Assembly: GCA_022497155.1 (NCBI GenBank)
Contig: MU385782.1
Coordinates: forward strand, 62,001 to 126,000
Source: Whalleya microplaca
Taxonomy: Eukaryota > Ascomycota > Sordariomycetes > Xylariales > Xylariaceae
Length of the DNA stretch: 64,000 nucleotides
Direction of reading: 5' to 3'
A program made the position numbers and the translations under genes. The notes under the pieces are model-generated. The model had not been told where the DNA came from and did not search any database. It saw only the letters and a program-made list of their open reading frames with translations. Below, one piece after another: positions 60,748-64,000 of the stretch (its first letter is position 1; every line of letters starts with the position of its first letter).

Positions 60748-61847
60748 GGTTTAGGTAGGTGGTCCGAGTGTGGATGTGAGCTACCGAAGTCCTATGTACC
60801 GAGCAAGCGGGTGCTCTTCCCGTGTATGTGAGTAGCGGCTATCCGGGCCGTTGTGGGTTCCGGTGCGGATATCACGCGGGAAAGATAGAGTGCTGGAATA
60901 GTACGGGAGGAAGACACGTTTTAGGTACGACCTATAGTCCAGGCTGGTAGATTTTGCGATCCTCTCGCTTTCTATACAGCGTTGCGCTTGGTACCTATGT
61001 ATCCATAAATTCTAGACTATAAACCACTTGATTATGGCCTCGGAGTCCCTTTGAGAATGATTTATTAGTCGTGCGAACCTGAATCTGTATGTAGGTATCA
61101 ACAAATGTGAGTGCGCCACTAGGTATACGCATAATAAGGGATGCGGCTGTGTTAGGCTGATAGGTATGCACGTGTCAGGTATGTATGTGATGAGTAATCC
61201 TTGGTCCCTCCATGCCACTTTACTTCCCGTTTTATACATGGGTCATGCCGGCGCTTAAGGCGAAGCGGACGTAGCGGATATAATATCCGAGTACTACCTT
61301 GTCAATGTAAGTTGATAGGTAAGCCGACCTGATGAAAGCACGAAACATTGAGATGTGAGGACTCAAAGTCCGTTTTAAGATTACTAAAGAGTAGATGTCA
61401 CGACGATGGTACTAGATGAGTTTGAAATATTTAATAGTATGCCTGAACGGACGGCAGGAGTTTTGTTTCTTCTTTTTTGGTATAGTTTATATGCTAAAAC
61501 AGGAATACAAGTGACAGCGGCATCCTGGCATCAATTCATATATGGCCTTAATAGATGACGACAAACCTTCAACACACACGGGTTAGTCCTAGCCATGCTC
61601 GCGCATTGTCGTAAAATCTTTAAAGGGCATGTATCCATCCCTATCTTCTCGTCTCAGTTCCACATTAAATTCTACCATTTTCTCGTAGACAGCGTCACGC
61701 GTGTAAGTAATGGGCCGGCCATTAAATCGAAGTACAAAAGTTGAAGCGAAACCCCCCTGGGGATGGTGACATGAGTATAACAGCTGGACTAGCAGCTGGT
61801 TTGTTGAGATGTTGATTTTTTACTAAGGAATGAGATCGAAAAAATGT
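60748..61847. other. Intergenic region between two tandem Zn2Cys6 genes
   Basis: 1.1 kb. Left part is the promoter of the gene starting at 60747; right part is the 3' flank of the gene ending at 61848. No coding frame. Confidence 0.5.
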
Positions 61848-64000
61848 TCACCACTCGATCCTTGTGGCACGGTTTCTTAGATCGTGCATACCGGGAATAA
61901 GCCCTCGTGTACCGCATTGAATAGTTGCGACACGATCCCGAAGGTCGAACTCGACAGATCGAACCATGACACGCTTTTCTTCCGGTATTGGCCTTCTCTC
62001 ACTTCTGTTGTGTGTCGCGATCTGTACACTCTCTCTTCGACTACCCCAGCGAGCATTACCACCGGGGCCAAGAGGAACGTCGTCCCCGAAACTGGGAGAC
62101 CTAGTAGACCTAGTGGTGGTAGGACTTGCCGTGGAGTATCTCCTCGTGTCTGGCGAACTTGATTGTTGATGTATTGGATCATCGGGTCCGTTATCCTCCT
62201 CTATTTCTGTAATCCACATACCTATACGTGCGGTTAACTCACTATCCCACATACCTTCCCTTCGCGAGCTAGTTCGTAATAGTTGAATAGCTTGACGCCG
62301 AATAAGTGGATCGCGGCATTTAGTAGCAACGACAAAGAGCGGCGGAACGATGCCTAGGTCCGCACTGAAACTCGGTTTGATGTGTCGTGCGGTATACTGG
62401 CCGCCAAATATATCTGGGTGGGCGGATTGATGCTGGCAGAAGTCCGGATTCGGACATCGCTTTGCAGCAGCCCTCCGCTCCTCGTCGCCAACTACCTCCA
62501 TAGCCAAATTCACAATATCCCTAAAGTATGACAGAAATCCATCAAATTGTAGTTCGCTGTCACTAAATGTCATATAAAATAGAATCTGACCCATAATCTG
62601 GTTCATTTTAAGAACCGCAATACCGATTTTCTCTTGGCTGCTCTTTGCCGGAGCCGTGCGTGACATTAGTATTGACTCGAAGGCGCGGGACCAAGCCTCT
62701 AGTTTATCTCCGAAGCCCTTGCCGTACTGCTTCAATGAGTTGGGAAGAACACCCATCGGACTCATTCCAGTTGTCGTGAACTTGAACATGTTCTCCGTGA
62801 ACCTCATCATCTGTTCGCACAAGGTGTCCCAGGCCAGCCTTGCCTCTATCAGGGATTGGAAGACTTCTGGTATCTGTGCTTGGCTTGTTGACACAGGCGA
62901 TCCACCATCGGATGAGGGAGACATAGGGTAGTCGTTGTGTTGAGGTGTGAGGCGTATGACAAATGGCTGGGGAAAATGAAAAGCCATATCATAGGACTTT
63001 GCTTGAATGGCCAGGCGGGTAAACATCTGTATGAGATCCTGTTCCACTGGCTCCTCTGGTCTAGGGAGAAAAGAATTTCGACGTTCAGCACGCAAGGTCT
63101 CTAAGAGCCTGAGGCCACTCTGAATCTGCATGATGGCCTTCTTATGGTCACCAATAAAAGAGTCAAAGCAAGCCAGCAACACCGTTGCCATAAGACTCAT
63201 TCTTTGCGTTGTTTGGTCCTGGGAGGTGGTGGATATCATGGACTTGAGCGCCAATGAGTAGTGCTTAAAAGCAACTTCCCAGTGTCGGGCAGCATGATCC
63301 GTTGCATCGACAACGTCACTTGGTGAGCTCGGCGGGGATTCAGACATCTTGTCTAACGTCTTATAGAGCGCCCCTAAAGCGACCACGGAATGCCGGACGG
63401 CCTCCTCCGCGTGGCATTCCTGCAAAACGCAACGAGTCCAAAAAGACGAGTCGAAGAAACCCGATAACTCGTTGGCAGTATGTTCCCTGAACAACTGAAA
63501 GTACTGCCCTTCCTGCGGATCAAAGGGGAGGACCGAAGGCCGATGGAGAGTCAAGGAGTTCTCATGGGCAATTGGCGTTTGCGGGGGAGTCATCCCCTTC
63601 GGAATTCGCATAGGGCCAGCCGGCTGTGTCCGAGGTTGTGTCCGAGCCGACCGTATAGGAGAGTTTGCGGGCGGCATTGGAGCAAGTGTACCTGGCTTGG
63701 GGGCAATTCTCACGTCCCCAATGACCGTGTTCCGCAGAGGCGGAGGATAGCCAGAGCATTCTTTATGTGAACGAAGGCATTGCGTACATGCTGGACGCTT
63801 CTCATCGCATTTAATACGTCGCCGTCTGGAGTTGTGGCGCGATTAGCGAATACTTATCGTGGCGGCCCATGCAACGACCAATGGCTTCATAGTATAAATA
63901 GTATAAATAGGACGGCGTCCAGTTATAGTAAATGACTAGAACTTACTTGCAATTGTTACAACCTGTTTTGACTTTCGGCCCGCTAGTACGGGGCCTCTTG
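61848..64000 (-). CDS. Zn2Cys6 transcription factor with DUF3468-type domain (5' end beyond window)
   Basis: Partial: exons 61848-63825 and 63947-64000 are visible and the start lies past the right edge. The two exons join across a 121-nt intron (GTAAGT...TCCAG) inside the zinc cluster, giving GCNNCKRRRIKCDEKRPACT and QCLRSHKEC (CX2CX6CX5CX2CX6C). GYPPPLR follows, a pattern common in DUF3468 regulators. The DUF3468 (fungal-specific TF domain 2) region spans YFQLFREHTANELSGFFDSSFW to the leucine-rich helices with ACFDSFIGDHKKAIMQIQSGL and the late ARIGMWITEIEE. A Ser/Thr/Arg-rich tail follows. Neighbour and same-strand partner of the Zn2Cys6 gene at 58067-60747, but of a different subfamily, so not a recent tandem duplicate. 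Confidence 0.9.

Overview
The window is nuclear DNA of a filamentous ascomycete (Pezizomycotina, probably Sordariomycetes). The evidence is short introns of about 45-100 nt with GTAAGT-like donors, CTAAC/CTGAC branch points and CAG/TAG acceptors; several Zn2Cys6 regulators; fungus-restricted families (DUF4048, an NmrA-type regulator, a fungal-type MKT1); and intergenic DNA rich in TAGGTA/CTAGGTAC words. All gene models below were spliced by eye; exon sums were checked to be multiples of three.

Layout. 1-4.4 kb: no gene seen, then the long leader of a Zn2Cys6 regulator (4484-6893, +). 6.9-12 kb: gene-poor DNA. 12-13.6 kb: an intronless cytochrome P450 (-). 15 kb: a small unrecognised gene (+). 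17.8-22.4 kb: a housekeeping block with a Sec2-domain protein (-), the exosome subunit CSL4 (-) and, divergently, the sterol C-8 isomerase ERG2 (+). 22.5-28 kb: poor in recognisable genes. It holds an assembly gap flanked by poly-G and a duplicated sequence, plus a broken or unresolved minus-strand reading frame. 28-34.7 kb: a LIG4-like ATP-dependent DNA ligase (-) divergent from a DUF4048 protein (+). 35.4-36.0 kb: a 563-bp terminal-inverted-repeat element (MITE-like). 36.4-41.8 kb: tRNA pseudouridine synthase PUS4 (-) divergent from a replication-foci-domain protein (+). 44.8-50.1 kb: MKT1 (-) divergent from a 2-oxoglutarate/Fe(II) oxygenase (+). 52.5-54 kb: an NmrA/NMR nitrogen-repression regulator (-) with GATAAG sites upstream. 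58-64 kb: two Zn2Cys6 regulators in tandem (-), the second cut by the right edge.

The genes do not form an obvious pathway or biosynthetic cluster. The P450 and the oxygenase are 35 kb apart with core genes between them. Four divergent pairs (CSL4/ERG2, ligase/DUF4048, PUS4/RFD protein, MKT1/oxygenase) share upstream regions. I see no CRISPR array, no intact transposase, no convincing complete tRNA and no rRNA. The observations most worth a second look are the MITE with matching 6-bp flanks, the PUS4 frame that stays open for 79 codons past its stop, the alternative hairpins just upstream of the MKT1 start, the LIG4-like paralog, the 17-nt microexon and the suspect assembly gap. I found no clear evidence for a wholly new biological system.
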